This document shows positions 17,693-25,869 of a stretch of 53,677 nt of DNA, piece by piece. Origin of the DNA: Candidatus Saccharimonadota bacterium (GTDB taxonomy: Bacteria > Patescibacteriota > Saccharimonadia > Saccharimonadales > Saccharimonadaceae); contig WRLL01000005.1 in assembly GCA_009777625.1 (NCBI GenBank), forward strand, positions 1 through 53,677. The letters are read 5' to 3'. The stretch's first letter is position 1; every line of letters begins with the position of its first letter. Both the position numbers and the translations under genes were made by a program. The notes below the pieces were generated by a model, which ran no database searches, had not been told where the DNA came from, and worked only from the letters and a program-made list of their open reading frames with translations.

Positions 17693-18568
17693 ATGTATCG
17701 AGCAATTGCCGCCAACAAACGAAACACCGTCATTATTATGGCGTTGTTCGTGCTGATTATCGGTGGGCTAGGCGCTTTGGCGGGCTATATTTACAACGAT
17801 CCGATAATCACAATTTTTGTGGTTGGCTTTGCGGCGGTTTACGCCTTGATCCAATATTTTGCAGCCAGTCGTTTGGCGATCGCTGTTAACGGCGGTCGTG
17901 AAATCCAAAAGAAAGATGCGCCTGAACTATATCGTCTAGTCGAGAACCTGTCAATTGCAACGGGCTTACCGATGCCGCGGGTTTTCATCATTGACGATCC
18001 AGCGCCGAACGCTTTTGCGACCGGGCGAAATCCGCGACATGCTATGGTGGCTGTGACAACTGGCCTGCTAGACATCATGGACAAGCGCGAGCTCGAGGCT
18101 GTGTTAGCCCACGAAATGTCGCATGTCAAAAACTACGACATCTTGGTCAATATGATCGTCTTTGGTCTGGTCAGTGCTATTGGCATGATTGCTGATCTGA
18201 TTTTGCGCATGACGATTTTCGGCGGTTCGAACAACGACAACCGAAATCCCGCCATGATGATTATCGGTTTAGTGGCGATTATCGTAGCGCCTATTGTGGC
18301 CATGTTAGTGCAATTAGCCATCAGTCGTCAGCGTGAATATCTGGCCGATGCTAGTGGTGCATTAACAACGCGCGACCCAGAGGGGCTAGCTATGGCCTTG
18401 GAAAAACTAAAGACTGCTAGTCGGCCGATGAAGCGCCAAAACTCTTCAACGGCGCATTTGTTTTTTGCCAACCCAATGAAGGCTGGTTTTATGTCAAAAA
18501 TCTTTGCTACACACCCACCATTGGACGACCGAATTGCTCGGCTGAAGAAAAACGAAGCAAGGATGTAA
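17693..18568 (+). CDS. htpX: membrane zinc metalloprotease HtpX
   Basis: 291 residues. HtpX degrades misfolded membrane proteins. Two N-terminal membrane spans (about 13-33, 38-58), the substrate-side PAPNAFATGRNP segment (about 103-114), the zinc site HEMSH (140-144), two more hydrophobic spans (about 152-172 and 186-208), and the downstream glutamate ligand region REYLADASG are all present. The C-terminal FATHPPLDDRIARL is also typical. It follows lemA and a small membrane gene in one operon. Confidence 0.93.
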   Translation: MYRAIAANKRNTVIIMALFVLIIGGLGALAGYIYNDPIITIFVVGFAAVYALIQYFAASRLAIAVNGGREIQKKDAPELYRLVENLSIATGLPMPRVFIIDDPAPNAFATGRNPRHAMVAVTTGLLDIMDKRELEAVLAHEMSHVKNYDILVNMIVFGLVSAIGMIADLILRMTIFGGSNNDNRNPAMMIIGLVAIIVAPIVAMLVQLAISRQREYLADASGALTTRDPEGLAMALEKLKTASRPMKRQNSSTAHLFFANPMKAGFMSKIFATHPPLDDRIARLKKNEARM

Positions 18569-18574
18569 ATCCTC

Positions 18575-19927
18575 ATGAAAGAATCGCCCAAATCATCGCA
18601 CACTAAGAAACCCGCCAAGAAAACTGTTGCAAAATCGGATGTCTCTGTGTCAAAAAAATCTACACCAAGGCCTATGCCAAAGAGCACCGAAAAATTCCAG
18701 CAAAAGATGGACAAGAAGCGTGCCAGATTAGAATACAAGCTTAAGAATCTTGATAAGAAAGCCCTGTCAAAACAAAATCTCTTCTTAAGAATCCTTACCA
18801 AGATCGGTCGCTTTTTCCGTGACAAGATCTGGCGCAAAATCACTGGCCGTGCCAGAAATTTCCTTTCCCGCCGACCACATCGCAGCCTGTATCTGACACC
18901 GCGCGCCAAAACCAAACGCGGCTGGAAAATGCGGGGTTATTTCGGTTTCATACATGAAGTTTGGACATTGATCTGGCAAAATAAATGGTTATTTACAAAA
19001 TTCCTATTGTTGTATGCGCTATTTTCGATCATTATCGTAGGCATGTTGAATCAGGGTAGTTTTGTAGACTTGCGTGAGGCCCTGAACGAAATACCAGAAG
19101 GGCTCGGAATAGGCAAATGGATGGCGTTATTCTCGGGCGCTATCACTGGCGGCGGCGCGGCTGATAGTAGCCGGCAAATTATCGCAGTGCTTTTGTTCCT
19201 TTACGGTTGGCTAACTCTGATATGGCTACTGCGCCGACGTATCAACGGCGATAAAGTCAAGCTGCGCGATGGCCTGTATAGTGGCGGTTCGCCGGTGTTG
19301 GCTACGTTGATTATTCTGGGTGTAGTTCTATTCCAGCTAATACCGCTCGCGTTGGTTTTGGTAGCTTACTCGTCAGTAACTGCGATAGGCTGGATCAATA
19401 CTGGTATCCAGATTGAAAACATGGCTGCTTGGTGTGTTATGGCAGTCGCGGCGGTGTTGACGCTGTACTGGGTCTGCAGTTCGTTAATAGCACTAATCAT
19501 CGTCACACTACCGGGCATGTATCCATTTGCAGCATTGAAAGCAGCAGGTGATCTGGTGGTAGGCCGTCGGCTGAAGCTGGTCATCCGCCTGATCTTCATG
19601 GCATTGCCTGCAGCGTTGATGTGGATTGTCGTTTTGCTGACAGCAATTCTAATAGACAGTTGGCTGGAGTTAACATGGCAGCCGTTGGTGCCGACCGTGG
19701 TGCTGCTGTTGACAACACTGACAATTGTCTGGTTTGCTGCCTATGTCTACCTGCTGTATCGGCGAATGGTTGACGATCCCGAACCGCCAGTGTCGAGTGC
19801 CTGGCAACAAAAACGGGCTGTCAAAAAAGAAGCCAAGAAATCTACTAAGAAAGCAAAAAATCCCAGCCAGCGTAAAAAAGAATCTGGAAATTTGCTGAAA
19901 AAGGTTAAGAAGACCAATCAAAAGTGA
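18575..19927 (+). CDS. multi-pass membrane protein with basic tails
   Basis: 450 residues. A long Lys/Arg/Ser-rich cytoplasmic N-terminus (about 1-125) is followed by about six hydrophobic spans between residues 140 and 410 and a second Lys-rich tail (about 420-450). The spans and the repeated IIVTLPGMYPFAALKAAGDLV-type segment recall YciC/DUF975-like integral membrane proteins, but I cannot assign a family firmly. It starts 7 bases after htpX, so it is probably the last gene of that operon. The very basic tails may contact ribosomes or nucleic acid. Its TGA stop forms part of the -10 region of ligA. Confidence 0.6.
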   Translation: MKESPKSSHTKKPAKKTVAKSDVSVSKKSTPRPMPKSTEKFQQKMDKKRARLEYKLKNLDKKALSKQNLFLRILTKIGRFFRDKIWRKITGRARNFLSRRPHRSLYLTPRAKTKRGWKMRGYFGFIHEVWTLIWQNKWLFTKFLLLYALFSIIIVGMLNQGSFVDLREALNEIPEGLGIGKWMALFSGAITGGGAADSSRQIIAVLLFLYGWLTLIWLLRRRINGDKVKLRDGLYSGGSPVLATLIILGVVLFQLIPLALVLVAYSSVTAIGWINTGIQIENMAAWCVMAVAAVLTLYWVCSSLIALIIVTLPGMYPFAALKAAGDLVVGRRLKLVIRLIFMALPAALMWIVVLLTAILIDSWLELTWQPLVPTVVLLLTTLTIVWFAAYVYLLYRRMVDDPEPPVSSAWQQKRAVKKEAKKSTKKAKNPSQRKKESGNLLKKVKKTNQK

Positions 19928-19933
19928 TACAAT
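19925..19933 (+). promoter_or_regulatory. extended -10 of ligA, overlapping upstream stop
   Basis: TGATACAAT: a TG-extended -10 (TACAAT at 19928-19933) whose TGA is the stop codon of the preceding gene. Six bases separate it from the GTG start at 19940, which predicts a leaderless ligA transcript. No clear -35 is seen. Confidence 0.5.
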
Positions 19934-19939
19934 TGAACT

Positions 19940-21967
19940 GTGAAAAAAGATTTTCTCAAGGCCAAAGAGCGCACTGCAAAACTGCGCGATTTGATTAATG
20001 ATTATCGCTATCATTATCATGTTCTGGACGAATCAATCATGAGCGATGCGGCGGCTGACAGCCTGAAACACGAACTGGCGCAAACCGAGGAGAAGTATCC
20101 GGAACTCATCACGGCTGACAGCCCAACCCAAAAAGTTGCCGGTGTAGCATTGGATAAATTCCAAAAAGTCGTTCACCGGGTACCGATGATTTCGCTAAAT
20201 GACGCATTCAACGCTGACGAGATTCGGGCATGGCTGGATCGAGCTCAAAAGCTACTGCCGACGGCCAAGTTCGATTTCCTCTGCGACATCAAAATGGATG
20301 GTCTGGCAATGGCGCTAATATACGAAAATGGCGTTTTTACCCAAGCTGTAACACGCGGCGATAGTCGCATCGGCGAGGACGTCACGATGAACGTGCGTAC
20401 AATTGACAATGGTCCGTTAAAGTTACGAAGTCCAGATGACCCAGTTGCAAAAAAATTCTTAAAAGGCCGCACCGAAATCCGCGGCGAAGTCGTAATTTTC
20501 AAAGAAGACTTTGCCCGGCTAAACCAGCAGCGTCGCGCCAATTGCGAACCAGAATTTGCTAATCCACGAAACCTGGCAGCGGGCACGATTCGTCAGCTTG
20601 ATCCGAAAATTGTTGCCGCACGTCCTTTGCGATTCTTGGGCTATGACATATTGCGTGACGATCCGACTGACATCCCAACTAACCATTTTGCTTATGAAAT
20701 TTTGAAACAAATTGGTATAGCTACCAGCGGTCAAACTAGACATCTAAAAACCATCGATGACGTCATAGAGTACGTCAATGATCTGGAACCACGCAGGAAA
20801 TCGCTGCCATTTAACACTGACGGCGCAGTCATAAAGATCAACAATCGCGTCGAATTCGATGAACTTGGCGTGGTCGGCAAAAGCCCACGGGCGGCCACTG
20901 CCTTCAAATATCCAGCCGAAGAAGCCACCACGATCGTCCGCGACATCGTCATCAGTATCGGCCGCACCGGCGCCGCCACGCCAGTCGCCGTTTTCGATCC
21001 AGTCGTTGTGGCTGGCACGACGGTCCAGCACGCGTCCTTGCACAACGCCGACGAAATCGCCCGGCTGGACGTTCGAATTGGCGACACCGTGATTATCTAT
21101 AAGGCAGGTGAAATCATCCCACAAGTCCAATCAGTCCTGGAAGATCTGCGACCAAAAGGTACGAAAGAATTCGATTTCAAAAAAGCTCTGCACGATCAAT
21201 ATCCCGAACTGGAATTCGAGCGCGGCGATGGGGAAGTGGCCTATAGGTTGAAGAATACTTCGTCCGAGTTAATCTTGACGAAGGCATTACAGCATTTTGC
21301 TTCGCGCGGGGCACTAAACATCGAAAGCTTGGGCGAAAAAAATGTCGAAACCCTAGTAAAAAACAACCTGGTAAACGACCTGGCCGATCTGTATTTGTTA
21401 AAAGTCTCCGACCTGGAAAACCTGGAAGGCTGGGGCAAAGTCTCAGCGCACAATCTGGTTAATGCCGTAGCCGACACCAAGCACCCGTCACTTACCAAAT
21501 TTATATTTGGTTTGGGAATCCGACATGTTGGTTCTAAAACTGCCCAGGATTTAGTCAAGAAGTTTAGCTCGATCGATCGACTGTCTCATGCCAGCCTCGA
21601 ACAGTTATTGGCCGTCGATGGCATCGGCCAGGTCGTGGCCGAATCAATCCTGGCCTGGTTCGCCGACGAAGACAATTTACAATTGCTGGAAAAGTTCACC
21701 GAGCTAGGCGTCCAACCACATATCGAAAGATTAACGGGCAAACTGGTCAATCTGAACTTTGCCATCACCGGCACCCTGAAAACAATGTCGCGTGAAGAAG
21801 CCGCCGACAGAATCCGAAGGCTTGGCGGGGAATTCCACACATCAGTCGGCAAATCGACAACATATCTTGTCGCAGGTGGCAAAATTGGCGAAACCAAACG
21901 CGAACAGGCTGAAAAGTTTAACACAAAAATCATCGACGAAAACGAATTCATAAAGATTCTAAAGTAG
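19940..21967 (+). CDS. ligA: NAD+-dependent DNA ligase, zinc finger lost
   Basis: 675 residues. It seals nicks in duplex DNA using NAD+. The Ia domain at the N-terminus (YRYHYHVLDE) binds NMN. The adenylation motif is KMDG, with catalytic Lys about 118, followed by GEDVTMNVRTI and RGEVVI. The OB fold contains IGRTGAATPVAVFDPV. Helix-hairpin-helix motifs (about 510-590) and a C-terminal BRCT domain (about 595-675, GKLVNLNFAITGTLKTM) complete it. In the place of the usual four-cysteine zinc finger (about residues 405-435) the sequence has no cysteine at all, although the flanks (GEVAYRLKNTSSE, then HFASRGALNIESLGEK) align well. The start is GTG, with an extended -10 six bases upstream. Confidence 0.95.
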   Translation: MKKDFLKAKERTAKLRDLINDYRYHYHVLDESIMSDAAADSLKHELAQTEEKYPELITADSPTQKVAGVALDKFQKVVHRVPMISLNDAFNADEIRAWLDRAQKLLPTAKFDFLCDIKMDGLAMALIYENGVFTQAVTRGDSRIGEDVTMNVRTIDNGPLKLRSPDDPVAKKFLKGRTEIRGEVVIFKEDFARLNQQRRANCEPEFANPRNLAAGTIRQLDPKIVAARPLRFLGYDILRDDPTDIPTNHFAYEILKQIGIATSGQTRHLKTIDDVIEYVNDLEPRRKSLPFNTDGAVIKINNRVEFDELGVVGKSPRAATAFKYPAEEATTIVRDIVISIGRTGAATPVAVFDPVVVAGTTVQHASLHNADEIARLDVRIGDTVIIYKAGEIIPQVQSVLEDLRPKGTKEFDFKKALHDQYPELEFERGDGEVAYRLKNTSSELILTKALQHFASRGALNIESLGEKNVETLVKNNLVNDLADLYLLKVSDLENLEGWGKVSAHNLVNAVADTKHPSLTKFIFGLGIRHVGSKTAQDLVKKFSSIDRLSHASLEQLLAVDGIGQVVAESILAWFADEDNLQLLEKFTELGVQPHIERLTGKLVNLNFAITGTLKTMSREEAADRIRRLGGEFHTSVGKSTTYLVAGGKIGETKREQAEKFNTKIIDENEFIKILK

Positions 21968-21990
21968 ATCTAGCAAAGAATTTGTGCTAC

Positions 21991-21996
21991 TATAAT
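21991..21996 (+). promoter_or_regulatory. -10 box immediately before the EEP hydrolase gene
   Basis: A perfect TATAAT with only four bases between it and ATG 22001. No ribosome site is present, so the message would be leaderless or nearly so. The -35 is not convincing. Confidence 0.45.
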
Positions 21997-22000
21997 CCAT

Positions 22001-22765
22001 ATGAAACTGATACAAATAAACACTTGGCAAGGCCGAATCGCACCAAAACTCCTGCAGTTTATAGAACACGAAAAACCAGATCTAATCTGCACACAAGAAA
22101 TTTTCGATTCCGAACATGACACACCGGCGCCAGACGGACAGTTCAATTTGGGTAAAGAAATCAGAAAGGTTTCAGGCCTAGAGCACACTTGGTTCTCGCC
22201 ACGATTGTCGGTCGACATAGCTGGCGAAGAAATTCCTCAAGGCAACATGATTTTTTCACGCTGGCCGCTTTTAGACCAAAGAACGATTTTGATTCGTGGT
22301 AAACCGATCTGGCATGCCACACGCAAGGATCCTGATCGCAACGTTTCGGTTAATCTGCAAATTGTCAAGCTGAAAATCAACGATCAAGAAATGATTCTGG
22401 CTAATCACCATGGTTACGTCGCACGAAATACTGGCGAACGGTTTGGCGACAAAGTCAGTCTGAGGAGCATGTCAAAAGTCGCCAAAGAACTGCGCAAATT
22501 TGCGGATTACCCGTTAATTTTATCGGGTGATATGAACGTGATTAGCAAAACCTCGACAATGCGCGTTTTTCGTAATTTCCTGCGCGATCTGACGGCCGAA
22601 AATCATATCGAAAATACCCTTTCGCCAATTCATCGATTTAACAAACCGGTGGCCTGCGATCATATTTTGGTCAATGATAAAATTCTTGTGAAGAATTTCG
22701 CTGTGCGTGACCAGGAATTAGTGTCAGATCATTTGCCATTGGTATTGGATTTCGAAATAAAGTAA
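22001..22765 (+). CDS. endonuclease/exonuclease/phosphatase family protein
   Basis: 254 residues. The metal-dependent EEP fold is shown by its ordered motifs: QINTW at the N-terminus, CTQEIF (catalytic Glu, about 32), NHHG (about 131-134), SGDMN (about 171-175, Asp/Asn), and SDHLPL near the C-terminus (catalytic Asp-His). There is no signal peptide, so it is cytoplasmic. Substrate (DNA, RNA, inositol phosphate or nucleotide) cannot be told. The gene is separated from the convergent RRM gene by a bidirectional terminator. Confidence 0.85.
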   Translation: MKLIQINTWQGRIAPKLLQFIEHEKPDLICTQEIFDSEHDTPAPDGQFNLGKEIRKVSGLEHTWFSPRLSVDIAGEEIPQGNMIFSRWPLLDQRTILIRGKPIWHATRKDPDRNVSVNLQIVKLKINDQEMILANHHGYVARNTGERFGDKVSLRSMSKVAKELRKFADYPLILSGDMNVISKTSTMRVFRNFLRDLTAENHIENTLSPIHRFNKPVACDHILVNDKILVKNFAVRDQELVSDHLPLVLDFEIK

Positions 22766-22789
22766 AAACGCCCAAATCAATGGGCGTTT
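22766..22789. terminator. bidirectional terminator between EEP and RRM genes
   Basis: A perfect 9-base stem, AAACGCCCA (22766-22774) with TGGGCGTTT (22781-22789), and a 6-base loop. An A-run lies on the left flank and T-rich sequence on the right, between two convergent genes. Confidence 0.8.
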
Positions 22790-22806
22790 CATATCAGGTG
22801 GCAAAA

Positions 22807-23181
22807 TTACCAGCTGCGTGATCGGAACGAACCGCCGCCGTTGTCGCTGCGATTGTTGTTGTACCCGCCACGTGAACCGCCACGGTCGTTGCCGCCGCGG
22901 TAACCGCCGCCGCCGTTTGAGCCGCCTTCGCGGGGACCGCGACTCTGGGCTTCGTTAACGGTGATGGCGCGGCCGTCAAGCTCTTTGCCGTCGGCTTCTG
23001 CGATGGCTTTGTCAGCTGCAGCGTCGTCTTCGAATTCAACGAAGCCGAAACCACGGCTGCGATTGCTGTCGCGTTCGCGGACAACTTCAGCCTTGGTGAC
23101 TGCACCGAATTGCTCGAAAAACTCGCGCAAAGACTGGTCATCTGTCGCCCAGGCCAAGCTACCTACAAATAGTTTCTTCAT
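22807..23181 (-). CDS. RRM RNA-binding protein with Gly/Arg tail
   Basis: 124 residues. One RNA recognition motif spans about residues 1-80, with RNP2 (LFVGSL, 4-9) and RNP1 (RGFGFVEF, about 43-50). A low-complexity tail rich in Gly, Arg, Asn and Ser (RGG-like) follows. It resembles bacterial Rbp/cold-shock RRM proteins that chaperone RNA. It has its own promoter (23266-23294) and a leader of about 80 bases. It diverges from the non-coding RNA gene at 23338. Confidence 0.92.
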   Translation of the reverse strand: MKKLFVGSLAWATDDQSLREFFEQFGAVTKAEVVRERDSNRSRGFGFVEFEDDAAADKAIAEADGKELDGRAITVNEAQSRGPREGGSNGGGGYRGGNDRGGSRGGYNNNRSDNGGGSFRSRSW

Positions 23182-23265
23182 TCTCTAAACATTTCCTATC
23201 TTACCAGAGAGTCGACCATCTCTGGATAAGGAAAACCGTATCGCGAAATCATCTCTGTAGTGGGT

Positions 23266-23294
23266 AGTATAGCAGGTTTTTATAATAAGCGCAA
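23266..23294 (-). promoter_or_regulatory. promoter of the RRM gene
   Basis: Minus-strand TTGCGC (23289-23294), a 17-base spacer and TATACT (23266-23271). The leader of about 80 bases contains a TATCCAGAGATGG/CTCTCTGG complementarity that may fold before the start. Confidence 0.55.
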
Positions 23295-23302
23295 GCAAAA
23301 GC

Positions 23303-23331
23303 TTGACTCTGCAAACCCCTTATGCTAAACT
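23303..23331 (+). promoter_or_regulatory. promoter of the 23.3-kb non-coding RNA
   Basis: TTGACT (23303-23308), a 17-base spacer and TAAACT (23326-23331) preceded by TGC (extended -10). The predicted start, seven bases on, is G23338, which is exactly the first base of the closing stem of the RNA. Confidence 0.65.
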
Positions 23332-23337
23332 GTTGGT

Positions 23338-23460
23338 GTTGATGCGTAACGGGGTGACCCGTTCGCAAAAAACAAAAACGTGCAAGCCCCGGGTGGGCGC
23401 GCATCAACAAAAGAAACAACCAAAGGCGGCTCGGGCTTCTCCGGAGTCGTTTTTGTTTTT
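23338..23460 (+). ncRNA. structured non-coding RNA, about 123 nt, unknown class
   Basis: A closing stem GTTGATGCG (23338-23346) with CGCATCAAC (23400-23408), nine perfect pairs. Inside it are a hairpin AACGGG-GTGA-CCCGTT with a GNRA-type loop and a second hairpin GCCC-CGGGT-GGGC, joined by an A-rich linker. An A-rich single strand leads to a terminator hairpin (23427-23449, nine pairs with one mismatch) and the T-tract TTTTTGTTTTT. Promoter, structure and terminator agree on the boundaries. It lacks the SRP RNA apical motif and is too short for RNase P or tmRNA. I do not recognise the class. Confidence 0.7.
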
Positions 23461-23642
23461 CATAATAATACCTGGTGGACTGAAAGATACAGTTAGTGAA
23501 CCTACAATCCTAGATAAATTATACCAATTACTTAAGGGTTACGCAACGTTTAGGGAGAGCGTGGAGCGGACACGGCTATTGCTAGACAACCTCATTAAGC
23601 CCGAAAGTATGACGACATTAAGTTTCTTGGTATAATAGAAAT
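23461..23642 (+). other. AT-rich junction at island left side; start-less frame
   Basis: After the RNA terminator a frame stays open (about 23466-23635) and would encode a plausible tail (GGLKDTVSEPTILDKLYQLL, then KGYATFRESVERTRLLLDN), but it has no ATG, GTG or TTG start of its own and no ribosome site. It may be the 3' remnant of a gene cut when the island integrated, or chance. It ends in the promoter of the next small gene. Confidence 0.3.
23628..23636 (+). promoter_or_regulatory. extended -10 before the 48-residue gene
   Basis: TGGTATAAT, with the -10 hexamer at 23631-23636, then six bases (AGAAAT) and the ATG at 23643. There is no ribosome site, so a leaderless transcript is predicted. 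Confidence 0.55.
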
Positions 23643-23789
23643 ATGAGTGAAAATGATACTAATAAAGAGGCGGCGGTAATGTCAGAAGTTCCACCGCAAC
23701 AGTCGGCTAGTGATACTTCTAATCAAGACAACAAGGTTTCTGTTGACCCAAGCGGCAATTCTTACATCAGAACTACCGATGATGAGTAA
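23643..23789 (+). CDS. 48-residue acidic island protein
   Basis: A small hydrophilic protein rich in Ser, Asp, Asn and Gln (starts MSENDTNKEAAVMSEVPPQQ) with no hydrophobic segment. An extended -10 box stands exactly six bases upstream of the ATG. It is followed by the SLATT gene, which has its own promoter. No family is recognised. It could be a small regulator of the defence unit. Confidence 0.5.
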   Translation: MSENDTNKEAAVMSEVPPQQSASDTSNQDNKVSVDPSGNSYIRTTDDE

Positions 23790-23829
23790 AAAATAAGCAC
23801 TAGCATTTTAATGTGAATTATTGTATAAC

Positions 23830-23858
23830 TTGCTATTGCTTTGGTTATCCTGTAAAAT
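23830..23858 (+). promoter_or_regulatory. promoter of the SLATT/CD-NTase unit
   Basis: TTGCTA (23830-23835), a 17-base spacer and TAAAAT (23853-23858), then six bases to the ATG at 23865. The transcript should be leaderless for the SLATT gene. Confidence 0.65.
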
Positions 23859-23864
23859 TGTAGT

Positions 23865-24410
23865 ATGAGCAAGCAAGAGTTTCTACAGAAAGAAATGCGA
23901 AATTTCATCGTTAATGTGGGTTGGACACATAAAATACATATTGCACAGTCTGATATTTACGAGAGTAAAGCTAACACCATAAAATATGCCAAGATTGTAT
24001 GCGCCGCACTAACGTCAGTTGGATTAGGAAGTTTTGTTTTGCAAGTTCTACCAGAACACCAAACTGTATCTTTAACGATAACTTTTATCTTCTCATTAGC
24101 GGCTACATTTATAAGCTTGCTAGAGAAAGAGAGTGATTATAAAAAGTTGTCCGAGCAAACCAAAATTACGGCGAATAGATTTTGGGAACTCCGAGAGGAT
24201 TGTGCTAGCTTGCTCTACAGATTAAAAAGCGGTGATGACGTGAAAGATATTGCTAAAGAGTTTAATGAACTAAAGAAGTTGCGGAAAGTATGTAACGCCG
24301 AGTTACTTAACCCCTCTAAGAGAGCTGTTGCCCTTGCCTCAAAAAGACTAAAAATAAGTCGTGATAACGACTACACCAACGACTACAAGTATTTTAACCT
24401 AGAGGATTAG
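23865..24410 (+). CDS. SLATT-family two-TM effector (CBASS-like)
   Basis: 181 residues. Two adjacent membrane helices (about 41-61 and 67-86), separated by a short PEHQT loop, lie between a helical N-terminus and a long helical C-terminal domain with the conserved-looking EKESDYKKLSEQTKITANRF and WELREDCASLLYRL segments. This is the layout of SLATT domains, predicted pore-forming effectors paired with SMODS nucleotidyltransferases. The next gene is such an enzyme, and its start overlaps this stop (TAGTG). The inference is that a cyclic nucleotide made by that enzyme opens or assembles this protein in the membrane. Confidence 0.8.
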   Translation: MSKQEFLQKEMRNFIVNVGWTHKIHIAQSDIYESKANTIKYAKIVCAALTSVGLGSFVLQVLPEHQTVSLTITFIFSLAATFISLLEKESDYKKLSEQTKITANRFWELREDCASLLYRLKSGDDVKDIAKEFNELKKLRKVCNAELLNPSKRAVALASKRLKISRDNDYTNDYKYFNLED

Positions 24411-25645
24411 TGGTGGTTACGGATTATGCAAAAACTCTAAAGATAGCCGAAGAAGAGCTGGATACGTGGCGAGACCGTATAAGCAAAATCAACAACAAGC
24501 TATCCGAGTATTACTATGAGGAGCGGATAGATAAGACTTTACTGGTCGGCTCTGTTGGGCGTGGCACGGCAATCACAAAAACTAGCGATTATGATGTAAT
24601 CTTTATACTCCCGCAGGAAGTCTATAGTAGATTTGATAGTTATGAAAGTAATGGTCAGTCGGCGTTACTCCAAGAGGTGAAGAACATTATTAGCGAGCTA
24701 TATTCCAGCACTGAAATTAAAGCGGACGGTCAAGTGGTTGATGTGAGTTTCGGTGATGGCACGATTGAGTTAGTCCCAGCATTTGAGCAGTCTGGTGGGA
24801 GTTTTAAGTTTCCTGATAGCCACGATGATGGAAGTTGGAAGATTACTAAACCGATACCAGAGATAAATAAGGCAAGCTCTATGGAAAGCGGCAGCTTAGG
24901 CATTTATGGTTGCTTATGTCGCCTGATGAGACAATGGAAGAACCACGTAGGTTTTTCGTTTAAGGGCTTGCTAGTTGACACTATGGTGTGCAACTACCTA
25001 GAGAGCGACGACGGCTACGCGAGCAAGTCGGAACTAGATTTATTGAAAGGGCTGTATGAATATCTATCGCAAGAGGACAAAGACAAGAGTTATTGGCTTG
25101 CATTAGGCAGTAACCAGCAAATAGACAACGATGACAAAGGAAGATTTGTTTATAAAGCCAGTCAAGCACTAAAAAAGTTTGACGATGATAATAGCGAAGA
25201 GGAAATCTTGAGTGAGTTGTTTGGCTATAACCAATCCAAGTCTAAAGCCCCAGACGAAGAGTTTATTGAAAACAAGTTTGACATAGATATACGCCACAAT
25301 ATCAAACTTGATTGCGAAGTAACACAGGACGGATTTTTGATTAGGAAATTGTCGGAATACTTACAATTAAAGTGGAAGATTAAGAAAGATAAGTCCCTAA
25401 AGTTTGAGATTGTGAATAGTAGTATCCCCCGCGATTTACCCATAAGATATTATTGGAAAGTCAGAAATGTTGGTCGTTATTCTACTGGAAAAGAACGTGG
25501 AAAGATTTTTGAGGGCAAGAAAAAGCACACAGAGCGTAGTGATTTTAATGGAAACCACTATGTTGAGTGCTATGCCGTGTTAAATAATGTTGTTGTGGCG
25601 AGAGACCATATTGACGTGCCGATTGATGTAGAGAGTGGCGTATAG
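24410..25645 (+). CDS. CD-NTase (SMODS) with C-terminal AGS-C sensor domain
   Basis: 411 residues. It is a predicted second-messenger synthase of the CBASS type. The nucleotidyltransferase core has GSVGRGTA (about 47-54) followed by SDYDV, giving metal-binding Asp60 and Asp62, and a third acidic strand in VVDVSFGDGTIELVPAF (about 108-124). The C-terminal domain (about 295-411) has the AGS-C signature: YYWKVRNVG, the RGKIFEG strand, FNGNHYVECYAVLNN and ARDHIDVPIDV. It starts at GTG 24410, overlapping the SLATT stop, or at GTG 24413, where GAGG spacing is better. Base composition is richer in A/T than in the flanking genes. There is no E1/E2 or JAB accessory gene, so it would be a minimal two-gene unit. 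Confidence 0.85.
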   Translation: MVVTDYAKTLKIAEEELDTWRDRISKINNKLSEYYYEERIDKTLLVGSVGRGTAITKTSDYDVIFILPQEVYSRFDSYESNGQSALLQEVKNIISELYSSTEIKADGQVVDVSFGDGTIELVPAFEQSGGSFKFPDSHDDGSWKITKPIPEINKASSMESGSLGIYGCLCRLMRQWKNHVGFSFKGLLVDTMVCNYLESDDGYASKSELDLLKGLYEYLSQEDKDKSYWLALGSNQQIDNDDKGRFVYKASQALKKFDDDNSEEEILSELFGYNQSKSKAPDEEFIENKFDIDIRHNIKLDCEVTQDGFLIRKLSEYLQLKWKIKKDKSLKFEIVNSSIPRDLPIRYYWKVRNVGRYSTGKERGKIFEGKKKHTERSDFNGNHYVECYAVLNNVVVARDHIDVPIDVESGV

Positions 25646-25753
25646 CCCCCCCCTATACCTCTCACCCCTCTTTTCTAGTTTACTGTAAACGCACTTCCTA
25701 CTCAAATTATCGTGAACATTGTGTAGCGAAACCATAACAAGAAAAACTACAAC

Positions 25754-25787
25754 AAAAACACGCCCAACTCCAACAGAAGTGGACGTG
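25754..25787 (-). terminator. terminator of the TM2-like gene
   Basis: On the minus strand, CACGTCCA pairs with TGGGCGTG (25780-25787 with 25759-25766, eight pairs including one G-T) and is followed by five T. A further imperfect repeat with CAACAG lies at 25798-25850. The stretch 25646-25869 also has a C8 run (25646-25653) and the palindrome GTTTACTGTAAAC (25678-25690). Confidence 0.7.
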
Positions 25788-25869
25788 CTAATTCTTCTAC
25801 AACAAAAGGCTGTTGTTATTCTTCACCCAACAGATGTGAGGGCGTTTTCACCTAACAACTAGCTATAAC

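Noticed and set aside
23473-23478. TGGTGG as the left attachment site matching the tRNA-Val end
   Set aside because: Six bases occur too often by chance, and no longer match was found by eye.
23303-23635. A 110-codon protein gene starting at TTG 23303
   Set aside because: Its first half lies on a promoter, a structured RNA and a terminator and has no family-like sequence; only the last part looks protein-like, without a start.
25646-25653. C8 run after the nucleotidyltransferase as a phase-variation site
   Set aside because: It lies after the stop codon and outside any promoter, so slippage would have no clear effect.
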